A stretch of DNA of 64,000 bases, from the NCBI GenBank assembly GCA_034003725.1, contig JAVEYB010000001.1:290416-354415 (forward strand), in the 5' to 3' direction. A program made the translations under genes and the position numbers. The number at the start of each line of letters is the position of its first letter. Within the stretch, counting starts at the first letter, position 1. Below the pieces are notes generated by a model, which saw only the letters and a list, made by a program, of their open reading frames with translations, was not told the DNA's origin and made no database searches. Source of the DNA: Candidatus Zixiibacteriota bacterium. GTDB lineage: Bacteria > Zixibacteria > MSB-5A5 > GN15 > FEB-12. Positions 9,051 through 17,944 of the stretch are shown in pieces.

Positions 9051-9272
9051 GTGACAACACACGAGAAGAAGAACAGGAAGCGCCCCATTGTCAGTGGGAT
9101 CATCCTGATCGGGCTTGGACTATTGATGCTGCTGGCGATGCACAATGTGCTCAGTATGGAGCAGGGCTGGCCGCTCATTATTATCGTCGTCGGCCTGGCC
9201 ATTGTCGCCGCGGCCTTCACCCGCGACAAAAAAGCATCGCCCCCCGATACCCCCCCCTCTCGCCAGATGTAA
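9051..9272 (+). CDS. Small two-helix membrane protein (DUF5668/LiaI-like)
   Basis: This 73-residue protein has a basic N-terminus (EKKNRKRP) and two hydrophobic helices: one containing SGIILIGLGLLMLLAM, the other containing WPLIIIVVGLAIVAAAF. This is the two-helix topology of DUF5668/LiaI-LiaF-type membrane proteins. The start is GTG with GAGG just upstream. Its last codons contain a run of eight C bases (9250-9257). A -1 slip there enters the frame of the following CAAX protease, so it may be the N-terminal part of a fused product. A 48-residue relative lies at 27483. Confidence 0.65.
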   Translation: MTTHEKKNRKRPIVSGIILIGLGLLMLLAMHNVLSMEQGWPLIIIVVGLAIVAAAFTRDKKASPPDTPPSRQM

Positions 9273-9283
9273 GCGAGGTCCTT

Positions 9284-10063
9284 CTGGAACCCTATTCCTA
9301 CCAGCGTATCCCGGTCTACGATAATTCGAATGCCGGACTCGAATCGTCCCCGTTTGGCCGGTTCAAGGAGGAGTCCGGCAACACTGATTTCCGCGTCTCC
9401 GCGTTCACTTGGCTCTTCCTGCTCGTAGTGGCAGTAGGTTACCCGGCGATGGCATTCCTGGGCCCCGATCCCCAGGAGTTTCTCAGAGAACTGAATGAAG
9501 GAACGCGCATTTTTCTCTTGGTCACCACCATCGTCTTACAGTGGGCCATTTTCTGCCTCAACTATCTGGCGGCGTTTCTGGAAAACACCGGCCTTCGGGG
9601 GGTCGGCCTCCGACGAATTCGGCTCCTCGACTTCGCCTGGGGAGCTTCGTTCTTCCTGGCCGCCCTGCTGATCCTGAGTGGCTTGGCGTGGGTGATGGCA
9701 CGTGTCGGGCTGGAGTTGCCCGGAGAAACGGCGCTGCTGATTCCCACCGACCCGGTCGGACGCGTCATCTGGGTACTGGTATCATTCACAGCCGGTTTCT
9801 GCGAGGAGATCGCATTCCGCGGATATCTGCTCACCAGGATCAGACTGCTGTTGAAGTCTCAGTCCTGGCTGGTGCCCACCGCCATATCCTCGATTCTCTT
9901 CGGCCTCTGCCACTCCTATCAGGGCATCGCCGGAATGCTGCTGATTACCGTGTACGGCGTCATGTTTGCGTTGCTGTACATCCGCACGGGCACACTCTGG
10001 CCGTGCATCATTGCTCACTTTTTTCAAGACGTCATGTACGCGTTTGTACCGCTCGACGTCTGA
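9284..10063 (+). CDS. CPBP/CAAX-type intramembrane metalloprotease (start uncertain)
   Basis: This is a multi-pass membrane protein of the CPBP (Abi) family. It has the three expected motifs: EEIAFRGYLL (Glu-Glu...Arg), FGLCHSY (His) and HFFQDV (His...Asp). About six to seven hydrophobic helices precede and surround these sites. No ATG or GTG exists in this frame upstream of the first membrane helix; the frame is open back to a TTG at 9032. The given start is a CTG and is only a guess. A -1 frameshift at the C8 tract of the preceding gene would give a fused 337-residue protein, which may be the true product. Substrates are unknown. Confidence 0.7.
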   Translation: MEPYSYQRIPVYDNSNAGLESSPFGRFKEESGNTDFRVSAFTWLFLLVVAVGYPAMAFLGPDPQEFLRELNEGTRIFLLVTTIVLQWAIFCLNYLAAFLENTGLRGVGLRRIRLLDFAWGASFFLAALLILSGLAWVMARVGLELPGETALLIPTDPVGRVIWVLVSFTAGFCEEIAFRGYLLTRIRLLLKSQSWLVPTAISSILFGLCHSYQGIAGMLLITVYGVMFALLYIRTGTLWPCIIAHFFQDVMYAFVPLDV

Positions 10064-10078
10064 GCCGTTGGTGCCATG

Positions 10079-10103
10079 AAAAAAGGCCGCTCAGCGAGCG
10101 GCC
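10079..10103 (-). terminator. Rho-independent terminator of the sorting-domain protein gene
   Basis: On the minus strand GGCCGCTCGCTGAGCGGCC forms an 8-bp stem followed by six T. It lies between the convergent CAAX protease and secreted protein genes and can act on the minus-strand transcript. Confidence 0.85.
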
Positions 10104-10134
10104 CGATAACTCCGACCCGATACGAGTCACAATC

Positions 10135-12882
10135 TTACTTCAGCAAAATCATCTTCTTCTGATCTGTGAAGCCGAGTGACTCGAGGCGATAGAAGTACAC
10201 CCCGCTTGATACCGCGTGCCTGCGCGAGTCGGTTCCGTCCCAGACGACCTCGTGTTCTCCCGCCGGCAAAGACTGATCGACCAATACCCGCACCTCTTGC
10301 CCGAGCGTGTTGAAAATGGCCAGTCTTGCACGACTCGCCGCAGGCAGTGCAAACGATATGGTTGTCGCGGGGTTGAACGGATTGGGGTAATTCTGTGCAA
10401 GGACGAACGAACCCGGTAGCGCCTGTGCGGGCGTATCATCGACATCCGTCGGCAGATACAGCGTCGTCGCCCCATAGACATTGAAGCCGTTTGCCCGGTT
10501 ATCGATCCAGCCGAACCATGCGCGTCCCCGCGCCGACGCGGTCGACGGTGTCTTCATGATCTCGACGGCCGCCGATCCGACCGGTTCGTTGACTCCAACC
10601 GGAGTGCGGGTTTCGTCCAGAACCTGATAATATACGACGGCGCGGCCGTCGCGATAATCTGTCCACGCGAGACTGACGTAATCATTCTCGTCGACAGACA
10701 CCGACGGCGACTCCGCGGCCGCATTATCAGAGTCTGTCACCATATCGGAGGCGCCCCCGAGCAAATTCCCCAGCGAGTCGAATACCGAAAGGTATAAACG
10801 CCTGACGCTGTTCTCCAACCCGCACCAGGCCAGCGCCAGGGTGCCGTCACCGCGACCGTCGATCGAAAAATCACTCAACCCGCCTCCCGCCAGAACCGGC
10901 GCAAAGTCGAACGATCCACCGCGCGATTTGTCGGCTCGATACCACACCGTTTGTACTGTGACAGGGGTCGCGTCTACGTTGAGCCAGCTTGCGAAATACC
11001 GATTGTCGCCGGCGGTGGCGGCCCGGAGCGATCCGGCGGCGATTCCCGCAGACCCATCCGATATCAAAAACTCAGCCCCGTCGAGACTGTGATTCGGGTT
11101 CAACCACCGACCGTAAACTTGAAACGATCCCGATCGCTTGTCCAGCCAAACCACCAGCGCGCGTCGACTGCTGTTGATTGCCGCCTGCGGCGAGCTCTTT
11201 GCGCTCGCCTGTGCCGAGTCCGACACGGTGAATTCAGCGCCGACAAACCTACCCCAGCGGTTGGCATAGCGGGCGAATATCCGCTGCCCGGACTGACCGG
11301 AGACAGACCGGCCGTCAATCCACACCACCAGCGCCTCGTCGTTCAGCACAGCATCGATAGCCGGCTCACTCTGCAGGGCCGTCCCGTTGTCCTGGTTTAC
11401 CCGACGGCTCTCCGACAACGGCTCCAGAGCATGAGTAATCGAACGCAGATAGACATCGCCGTTGTCACGCCTCCGATCTGCATACGCACAGAGCGTATAC
11501 CAGTCACCGGCGATTGCCAGAGCCGGGGATGAAGACTCGGCGCCAATAAGATCGTCATTGACGGTTACTTCCGACGGGTACTGGGGAACTGCCGCCGAAT
11601 CAAACGCCATCAGCGAAATATCGGCCTGCCCCGTCAGGACCTCAGACCAGACAACTGCATAGCGCGCCTGACCGCCGTAGGCGATCGCCGGTGACCATCG
11701 CTGTCCGGCTGCCGCCGAGCTGTGCACTGCCGGGGTGTCGATTGGATTGGCGTCAATATCAAACCGCTGAGCAACAATGTCGGATTCAGCTGCAAACGAC
11801 GCCCACGCCGCTGCAAGGCGACCTGCGAGATCTACCGACATGTCCAGATCCCAATGAGCAGTGACGCCGTCCCCTGCCGAGACCAGCCGGTTAGCACCAA
11901 CCAGACCCGTATTGGTATTGAAGATTTGAACGTAAATGTCCTGACTGAGGCGCAGGTCCACCCATCCGACAGCGTACTGATCGGTAGTTAAGAATGTCAC
12001 CTGGGGAGTGTACTGGTCGGAGACATCGAAGGGCGATGGCACCAGCGAGAATTCGGTCCCCAGCGGCGCTCCGGCGCCATCAAACAAGCGCGTGTAGATG
12101 TCGGCATGTCCGTTCCGATAGTCTTCCCACGCGATCAGAAACCCCGCGTTGGGTTCGACCGCAACCGAGGGGACCCAATGAGAAACTGAACCGACGTCCG
12201 AATTGACCGGGATTGGCGCTGTCACGAACGTCCCGGTGCTGCTGACAATTCGCGCCCGAATACCGGAGCCCGCCGAGACATATTCTTCCCACGTAACAAC
12301 GACCCGCCCGTTCGGGTAGACCGCGATATCGAATGGACCCGCGAAGGCATCCCCCGCAGTGTCGTTTACGAGGTACGTCGGGATGTCGATCGCCAGGCTC
12401 GACGAATACCGAGAGCCGTAGATCAGACCGTTGGTCCGGTCGCGATAAAACAGGTATACTCGCCCCAGCGTGTCGGTTTCAATTCTCGGCTCAACATAAT
12501 CGGCGCCCACAACTGAACCGGCTATAAGTACGTTGGAACCGGAAGGCGCCCCGGACAACGAGTAGCGCTGCCAGAAAATCTTCCGGACACCATCACGGTC
12601 GTCATCCCAGACAACCAGCCATCCGCCGTCGGAAAGACCGACAATGTCGGCGTCGGCTTGATCGAAGCGGGCGGGCGCCACCGATTCAGAAATTGCAATA
12701 TCATCGAGCACGGAAATCGTGGCGGCCGTTCGGGTGAGGTTAGACCCGGACTGGACCGATTGCCGCTCCGGCGGATATAGGTCGAATCGGGCGCGGTGCA
12801 ACGCGGGTCGGTCGAAGTCCGCTGCAATTAGCGCCTCTGCAACCATCAGCGCGACCGCGGCGCCGATACATATGTGCTTCAT
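10135..12882 (-). CDS. Secreted beta-propeller-like repeat protein with C-terminal type IX-like sorting domain
   Basis: This 915-residue exported protein has a signal peptide (MKHICIGAAVALMVAEALIAA). About a dozen repeats of 50-60 residues follow, with a core of the form VVW-x-D-x-R (IAWEDYRNG, VVWIDGR, VVWLDKR, LAWTDYRDG, FGWIDNR), suggesting one or two beta-propellers. The last ~90 residues carry the YPNPFNPATTISF motif, GQEVRVL, DSRRHAVSSGVYFYRL and a basic KKMILLK end. This is the FlgD-like/Por secretion C-terminal domain seen on proteins exported by type IX secretion in FCB bacteria. Role unknown, possibly surface adhesion. It is a single-gene unit with its own terminator. Confidence 0.75.
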   Translation of the reverse strand: MKHICIGAAVALMVAEALIAADFDRPALHRARFDLYPPERQSVQSGSNLTRTAATISVLDDIAISESVAPARFDQADADIVGLSDGGWLVVWDDDRDGVRKIFWQRYSLSGAPSGSNVLIAGSVVGADYVEPRIETDTLGRVYLFYRDRTNGLIYGSRYSSSLAIDIPTYLVNDTAGDAFAGPFDIAVYPNGRVVVTWEEYVSAGSGIRARIVSSTGTFVTAPIPVNSDVGSVSHWVPSVAVEPNAGFLIAWEDYRNGHADIYTRLFDGAGAPLGTEFSLVPSPFDVSDQYTPQVTFLTTDQYAVGWVDLRLSQDIYVQIFNTNTGLVGANRLVSAGDGVTAHWDLDMSVDLAGRLAAAWASFAAESDIVAQRFDIDANPIDTPAVHSSAAAGQRWSPAIAYGGQARYAVVWSEVLTGQADISLMAFDSAAVPQYPSEVTVNDDLIGAESSSPALAIAGDWYTLCAYADRRRDNGDVYLRSITHALEPLSESRRVNQDNGTALQSEPAIDAVLNDEALVVWIDGRSVSGQSGQRIFARYANRWGRFVGAEFTVSDSAQASAKSSPQAAINSSRRALVVWLDKRSGSFQVYGRWLNPNHSLDGAEFLISDGSAGIAAGSLRAATAGDNRYFASWLNVDATPVTVQTVWYRADKSRGGSFDFAPVLAGGGLSDFSIDGRGDGTLALAWCGLENSVRRLYLSVFDSLGNLLGGASDMVTDSDNAAAESPSVSVDENDYVSLAWTDYRDGRAVVYYQVLDETRTPVGVNEPVGSAAVEIMKTPSTASARGRAWFGWIDNRANGFNVYGATTLYLPTDVDDTPAQALPGSFVLAQNYPNPFNPATTISFALPAASRARLAIFNTLGQEVRVLVDQSLPAGEHEVVWDGTDSRRHAVSSGVYFYRLESLGFTDQKKMILLK

Positions 12883-13322
12883 GTAATCCCCTGGCGAAAG
12901 CGATTCTGAGCCCCTTGATGCAAATATAGTGCCTCCTGGTGATTTTTGCGAGGCTTAATCGACTCCGCGCACCATTCTTTGCTGTCCCCTAACTACTTTC
13001 CGGCTAAGTTCTTACGAACAGGGCCACCGCGCTGAGCCGACAGCATCGCGTTGTACCTGCCGGAACCTGCGATTTCGGTTGCAATCACCTTCACAACTTG
13101 CGTTATCTTAGCATCACCTGATACTCGGTGGTCGGCTTAACCTGCCAGAACCAAAACGATTATGGTCCATGGTATTAGGCTGAAACCGGGGCGTACGAAT
13201 ATACGTACTAGTACCGACGGGAAGAAACGCCGGTTCCGCCGGTATACAAGGTGAGGCGGCCCCGGTATGGCGACTTGCGACGCTTTGAGTGTCTGCCCGG
13301 TAAAACCCGGCCGCGCCTGGAG
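12883..13322. other. 440-bp divergent intergenic region
   Basis: This separates two genes for exported proteins. On the minus strand TATATTTG (12921-12928) resembles the Bacteroidetes -7 element TAnnTTTG, about 38 bp from the 12882 start, but no upstream TTG box is clear. No convincing promoter for the plus-strand gene, RNA gene or repeat is visible. Confidence 0.35.
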
Positions 13323-15233
13323 ATGAAGAACGTGCTGAGAAGTTTGCTGACATTCGTGATTGTTACGGCGTCCGCGATAGGTTGCTGGCCCAGTCGACTC
13401 GCCGCTCAGGCGCCGGTCCCCCTTACCGAGGATCGTGACTCTCGCGGCGCCGAGGAACGCTCCATACCACGTGAAGCGCAACTGGCCGCAGAGGAGTACC
13501 TCGACGTTCTTCAGCAACTGGGGGTGGTCCTCGCTGATTACAGCGTGTACCTGCGAGAGCTCGACCCGAAACGAAAAAGCGAAATCACGGCAAAACTACA
13601 GGCCCTCAGCCGCAATATCGAGCGGGGCGAGTACTCCGTTGACGTCAATGCCCTTTCCGACGCATTACGCACCTATGTAGCGGCGCTTCGCGTAGAGGAA
13701 GCGCAGTTGAAGGAGCAACAGGCGCGCGAAGAGGAAGGACTCGCCCGGACGCTTCGAAACCTCCGCGTCGAACTCTCGATGATCGAGGGGCTCGTGCAGA
13801 GTGACATCGCCGAGCAGATGGCAGAACAGGCAAAGTACCGGGATGCCATCCGGCTGTACGTGCGTGAATCCCTTCGCAATTCACAGGTGTCTTCAAAGGG
13901 TATCGCCGTTGCCCCGTTTGTATTCAACGATTCTATCACGGTGGTAATCACGGGCGACAGCCTTGACGAGAGGTATCTGGTCATGGTGCCCCGCGTCCCG
14001 GATGTCCCCGACGTCCCGGACATCCCAAACGTACCGTCTACCCCTCGCGTAATAGTGGTGCCCGATGTCCCGCCCGTGCCCCCCGTTGGCGCTCCATCCA
14101 TGAAAGGACTGCCTCGTGTGATTACACGGTCGCTTTCCGTAGCTTCGCCCGCGGCACCGATCGAGATCGTGCTCGAGGCCGGTGATGTGCAGGTGCTTGG
14201 GTCCGCGGATCCTGCCATCACGGCTACCCTCGAGGTGGAAGTGGCCGCCAAGTCACGCACTCGCGAGAAAGAACTGGTCTCCGCCGTGACCTTGTCGCTG
14301 ACGGGCGATCAGCACGGCTACTCCGTGACAGCAGGATTTCCAGCCATCAGCGACCCAGATACCAAAGTTATCCGAACCGTACTGCGGGTGGAGGTGCCGG
14401 ATGAAAACCCGCTCATCGTCCGCAATACCTTCGGACAGGTCGGGATCAGCGACATGTTGACCTCAATCGACGTTTCGGGAGATCACTCGACGTTCGCGAT
14501 TGCCGATTGCCGTGGCGATATCAAGCTCGTGAACACCATGGGGCCGGTGGGCCTCTCCGATGTTGACGGCGTCGTCCATGTCACAAACTCGTACGGTCCG
14601 ATCGCGCTTGACTTCTGTCGCGGTGAGATAGCCATAGAAAACATGTACGGCGAGGTCTCGCTGCGCGATACCGATGGTGAAATCTCGATCAAAAACAGTG
14701 GGACGATCTGGGTGCGCGAGCACACCGGCCCCCTTCGCGTCGACAACTCAAATGGCGTGGTTGATATCGCCGACGTACGCGGTAATCTGACCGCCTTCAA
14801 TTCATTTCAGCCGTTGCTGATACGGGATATCGACGGTGACGTTCGCGTGGAGAATACCAATGCCACCATTACTCTCACCGACATCAACGGCAAGTCCAGT
14901 GCCGCCAATCGATTCGGCACAATCCAGGCGTCTCAGCTGGCCGGGCCGCTCGACCTGGTTAATGAGAACGGAGCGATCGATCTGACCATCGACCGGGCTC
15001 TGAGCAGCCGGTCAACTGTCCGAGCGCTCTCCGGCCCCGTTACCATCTGGCTCGATGAAAACAGCGACCTGCTCGTCTCCGCAGAAACACTGGAGGGCAC
15101 GATCGCCGGATCGTTTCCGATGGAAATCACGGACGACGGCGAGCGGCGCGAGACACGCCTGAAACTGGGCAGCGGCGCCACGCGGCTTGCCATTACGGGC
15201 ACCAGAAGCGCCATCACGATTAACAAGCGCTGA
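13323..15233 (+). CDS. Exported DUF4097-type putative adhesin with proline-rich linker
   Basis: This 636-residue protein starts at ATG 13323, where a signal peptide (LRSLLTFVIVTASAIG) begins; the 24 codons upstream are not signal-like. Residues about 35-190 are charged and helical, probably coiled coil. A linker with repeated VPDVPDVPDIPNVP units follows at about 225-260. The C-terminal ~370 residues are short beta-strand repeats with G-x-hydrophobic steps (IKLVNTMGPVGLSDVDGVVHV and similar), as in DUF4097 beta-solenoids. It is probably periplasmic or surface-exposed. A terminator follows at 15279. Function unknown. Confidence 0.7.
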   Translation: MKNVLRSLLTFVIVTASAIGCWPSRLAAQAPVPLTEDRDSRGAEERSIPREAQLAAEEYLDVLQQLGVVLADYSVYLRELDPKRKSEITAKLQALSRNIERGEYSVDVNALSDALRTYVAALRVEEAQLKEQQAREEEGLARTLRNLRVELSMIEGLVQSDIAEQMAEQAKYRDAIRLYVRESLRNSQVSSKGIAVAPFVFNDSITVVITGDSLDERYLVMVPRVPDVPDVPDIPNVPSTPRVIVVPDVPPVPPVGAPSMKGLPRVITRSLSVASPAAPIEIVLEAGDVQVLGSADPAITATLEVEVAAKSRTREKELVSAVTLSLTGDQHGYSVTAGFPAISDPDTKVIRTVLRVEVPDENPLIVRNTFGQVGISDMLTSIDVSGDHSTFAIADCRGDIKLVNTMGPVGLSDVDGVVHVTNSYGPIALDFCRGEIAIENMYGEVSLRDTDGEISIKNSGTIWVREHTGPLRVDNSNGVVDIADVRGNLTAFNSFQPLLIRDIDGDVRVENTNATITLTDINGKSSAANRFGTIQASQLAGPLDLVNENGAIDLTIDRALSSRSTVRALSGPVTIWLDENSDLLVSAETLEGTIAGSFPMEITDDGERRETRLKLGSGATRLAITGTRSAITINKR

Positions 15234-15278
15234 AACGAACGGTCCGGATCTCTCTCCCCCGTTTCGTTTCTTCGCCCG

Positions 15279-15308
15279 GCCGGCCCGTCAAACCGGGTCG
15301 GCTTTTTT
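15279..15308 (+). terminator. Rho-independent terminator of the DUF4097 gene
   Basis: GCCGGCCCG and CGGGTCGGC form a 9-bp stem around a 5-base loop, followed by six T. It sits 46 bp after the stop at 15233 and just before the convergent HDOD gene end. Confidence 0.85.
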
Positions 15309-15318
15309 GCGGGGATTG

Positions 15319-16632
15319 TCAGCCGAGCGGGCCCACCGGCTCGTGGAACTCCTGCAGGAGACGAGCCTTGATCTTGTTCTCGATATCGAGAATGTACATC
15401 CCCTCGTGGTATACCGTCGTCTCGAAACTCGCGAGATTCTTCAATTCGTCCATGACCATGGCGATCGTCTCGACCGCGTTGATAATGACCTGCATGGCCA
15501 TGTACATCTGACCGTTCGGATCGGCAATCTGCTTGTTTTTGATGCCTGCCTCGATCAATTGCGCGCGGCCCGAGATAATCGCGGTGGCGTTGTTGATGTA
15601 GTGATTGAACGTAACCGCGATCGTTCGCAGCGACTCCAGGGCCGCTTTCTTGATCTGGTCGCGGGCGATCTGGGTCTGCATCTTGCGATTCTCGCGAAGA
15701 AGCGTCTCAACCGTCAGGTATTGCTCGAACATCATTCGATTCGCCTCGGCGATAATCTCCTCCGGCTTGCCCACCTCTATCTCGAGATACGCCGCCTCCG
15801 TCACCGTGCGCGCGAATAAAGACTCCTCGATGTCCTTGAGCTGGGCCGGAAGCAGCCCGAGATTGGTGAGCAGCCCTTCCTTCTGTTCGATTATCGACTG
15901 CAAATCGCGCGGGCGAGCCTGGATGACCCGGAATCGGGAAATGATGTTCGCCAGTGCGACCACCTGTCCGGCCTTCGTCTCGGGATTGTCGCTGCCCTTC
16001 GGAAAGACGTGGTGATGTCGGCCGACAGCCTCACAGATGACCGCCGGCAGATGCCATTGTTCCAGCAAAAACTGGCCCACCCGGGCGTGGTTCGTGCCCC
16101 AGACTTCCTGCTCCTGGTCCGTGACCGACTCCGTAACCTCGGCTCCGGTCCAGAGCTGCTCGCAGGCGTCCGGATACGAATTCTCCAGGACGAGCATTCC
16201 TATGTCGTGAAGCAATCCCGCGACGAACAGCTCCTCCCAGGCACGGTAGCCGATCGCCTCGGCAATCATGCGCGCGCCGATTGCCACCTCGAGCGAGTGC
16301 CGCCAGAATCGGACCCGATCGATACAGGCGCCCCATTTCGCGGTTATGTTGTAAACCGAACTCGACAGCGCAAGCGCCGTGACCTGCCGCGTGCCCAGTG
16401 TCACCACAGCTTGTGTCATCGACGTAACCTCGCGGCTCATTCCATAAAACGGGGAGTTGACAATTCGAAGGATCTTGGCGGTTAGCGCCGGATCGCGCAT
16501 GAGAACGTCGGCCAGTTGGTTCGCGGAGAAGTCTTCCTTCCGCGTCACCCGAATGACCTCGGCGAGCGTCTGCGGCAGGGACAACAGTTCCTTGTTGTCA
16601 TCCAGAATCTTTGTAATGATGTCTTTGTCCAT
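15319..16632 (-). CDS. HDOD-domain signalling protein with orphan histidine phosphoacceptor domain
   Basis: This 437-residue protein has an HDOD domain at about 15-215, recognised by LADVLMRDPALTAKILRIVNS, LFVAGLLHDIGMLV and HARVGQFLLEQW. A helical linker is followed at about 310-410 by a segment like a histidine-kinase dimerisation/phosphoacceptor domain, with LRTIAVTFNHYINN (His344) and ISGRAQLI. No HATPase domain follows; the protein simply ends. HDOD proteins act as non-catalytic scaffolds in motility and second-messenger signalling. The orphan His may receive phosphate from a separate kinase. It is the last gene of a four-gene minus-strand run. Confidence 0.75.
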   Translation of the reverse strand: MDKDIITKILDDNKELLSLPQTLAEVIRVTRKEDFSANQLADVLMRDPALTAKILRIVNSPFYGMSREVTSMTQAVVTLGTRQVTALALSSSVYNITAKWGACIDRVRFWRHSLEVAIGARMIAEAIGYRAWEELFVAGLLHDIGMLVLENSYPDACEQLWTGAEVTESVTDQEQEVWGTNHARVGQFLLEQWHLPAVICEAVGRHHHVFPKGSDNPETKAGQVVALANIISRFRVIQARPRDLQSIIEQKEGLLTNLGLLPAQLKDIEESLFARTVTEAAYLEIEVGKPEEIIAEANRMMFEQYLTVETLLRENRKMQTQIARDQIKKAALESLRTIAVTFNHYINNATAIISGRAQLIEAGIKNKQIADPNGQMYMAMQVIINAVETIAMVMDELKNLASFETTVYHEGMYILDIENKIKARLLQEFHEPVGPLG

Positions 16633-16693
16633 ACCAGACCCTTATTAGTCTAGTATCGGCCGATTCGCTCCATCGTTTAGAGAGGATAAGCAA

Positions 16694-17944
16694 TTAGCCG
16701 CCCGCCGAAAGCCTCGCCTCGAGACGCCTGAATCGCCGTTCCAGCTCCTGACGGCAATTGGCCGAGTCAGGCGCCAGTTCTGCCGCGCGCCGTGCCAGAC
16801 TCAGCGCCCGGCCGTAGTCTTTCACCCGGTGCTCGTAGTACTTGGCGAGTTCGAGCGCGGCGACAAATGCCTCGCGGCCTCCGTCCCCCACCAACGCCTC
16901 CCAGATGCCAAGGGCATCCTCGATACGGCCGGCGCGCTTCATCGCCATGGCATGGTACAACCGGGCATCAGCCGCCAGTTCTTCGGCCGTACCATCGATC
17001 ACCCGGTAAATGTCCACGACCCGGTCGTGTTGTTTGCGGCGTCCATATATCCGCGACAGCGAATAGATATCATCTGCCCGGCCAAGCGACCGCCCGTCGG
17101 TGACATACGCCTCGTGTATGTACCGGGCCAGAAAGTACAGCGTCAGAACGTCCAGACGATTGTGCTCCAGCACCTGCGCGAGCATCCCGGACGACTCGCT
17201 GTTCAGCCACTCAAAATAAACCGACGGAATCAGGTAGCCGGGGATGTCGTCCTCACGATAAAAAGCGAAAATCTCCCGTTCGATATTGGTCAGCGTGCAG
17301 TCTCCGAGGCGGCGACGGAACAGGCGCCTGGTCGGATGAAGCAGGTCCAGGTGATCGGGCGGGTCAAATCCGCGATCGACACGGTTTATGATCATACGGT
17401 CCCGTACCAGCGGAACATCGAACGCCGTACCGTTGTAACTGACCAGCGTCCTGTGGTCGGCGCATTCAGCCAGGACCGATTCAAGCAAGGCCGCTTCATC
17501 GGAATAGTCCGGCAGAACATACTGACGGATCTCAAATCCGCTTGCGGTGAGGCAGCCCAACCCGATCAAAAACGCAACAGCGCCGGAGCCTCCGAGACCG
17601 GTCGTCTCCGTATCGAAAAAAAGCAAGTCGGCCAGCCGGTGCTCACGGTCACTCTCTTTGATCAGAAAAGCCGAATTCAACAACGTTAAATCCGAGGACG
17701 GAACATCAAGCTTGCAGTTGCCGAACCGGTGTCCATAAGGGTAACACGTGGTCACTAGGCAGAAAGCCCCGGTCTCGCTGGACACCAGCTCGCCGCCGAG
17801 CCGTTCGGCCAACTTCTGATACCGGGGTGGATATGTCCCGACATTCAGGAGCGAGTCGGACTGAGGGGCAGCCGTAGAATTGCCGGGGGTCGTGAAGAAC
17901 CGGCTGAGCCGGTCGAGCTTTTTGTCAAGGTCGTCCGAATTCAT
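16694..17944 (-). CDS. YprB-like RNase H-fold exonuclease with C-terminal TPRs
   Basis: This 416-residue protein has an RNase H-like (DEDD) exonuclease domain at about 100-265. DTETTG (Asp111, Glu113) is motif I, VSYNGTAFDVPLVRDR motif II, and HNRLDVLTLYFLARY motif III. The C-terminal ~150 residues are TPR-like helical repeats (YSLSRIYGRRKQHDRVVDIYRVID). This is the architecture of Firmicutes YprB, a predicted nuclease of unknown substrate. The ATG at 17944 is chosen; it overlaps the HEAT gene end by 20 bp. Confidence 0.75.
   Translation of the reverse strand: MNSDDLDKKLDRLSRFFTTPGNSTAAPQSDSLLNVGTYPPRYQKLAERLGGELVSSETGAFCLVTTCYPYGHRFGNCKLDVPSSDLTLLNSAFLIKESDREHRLADLLFFDTETTGLGGSGAVAFLIGLGCLTASGFEIRQYVLPDYSDEAALLESVLAECADHRTLVSYNGTAFDVPLVRDRMIINRVDRGFDPPDHLDLLHPTRRLFRRRLGDCTLTNIEREIFAFYREDDIPGYLIPSVYFEWLNSESSGMLAQVLEHNRLDVLTLYFLARYIHEAYVTDGRSLGRADDIYSLSRIYGRRKQHDRVVDIYRVIDGTAEELAADARLYHAMAMKRAGRIEDALGIWEALVGDGGREAFVAALELAKYYEHRVKDYGRALSLARRAAELAPDSANCRQELERRFRRLEARLSAGG

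Noticed and set aside
12921-12928. Bacteroidetes-type -7 element (TATATTTG, minus strand) for the sorting-domain gene.
   Set aside because: There is no matching -33 TTG, and other promoters in the window follow the standard -35/-10 form, so one octamer is weak evidence.
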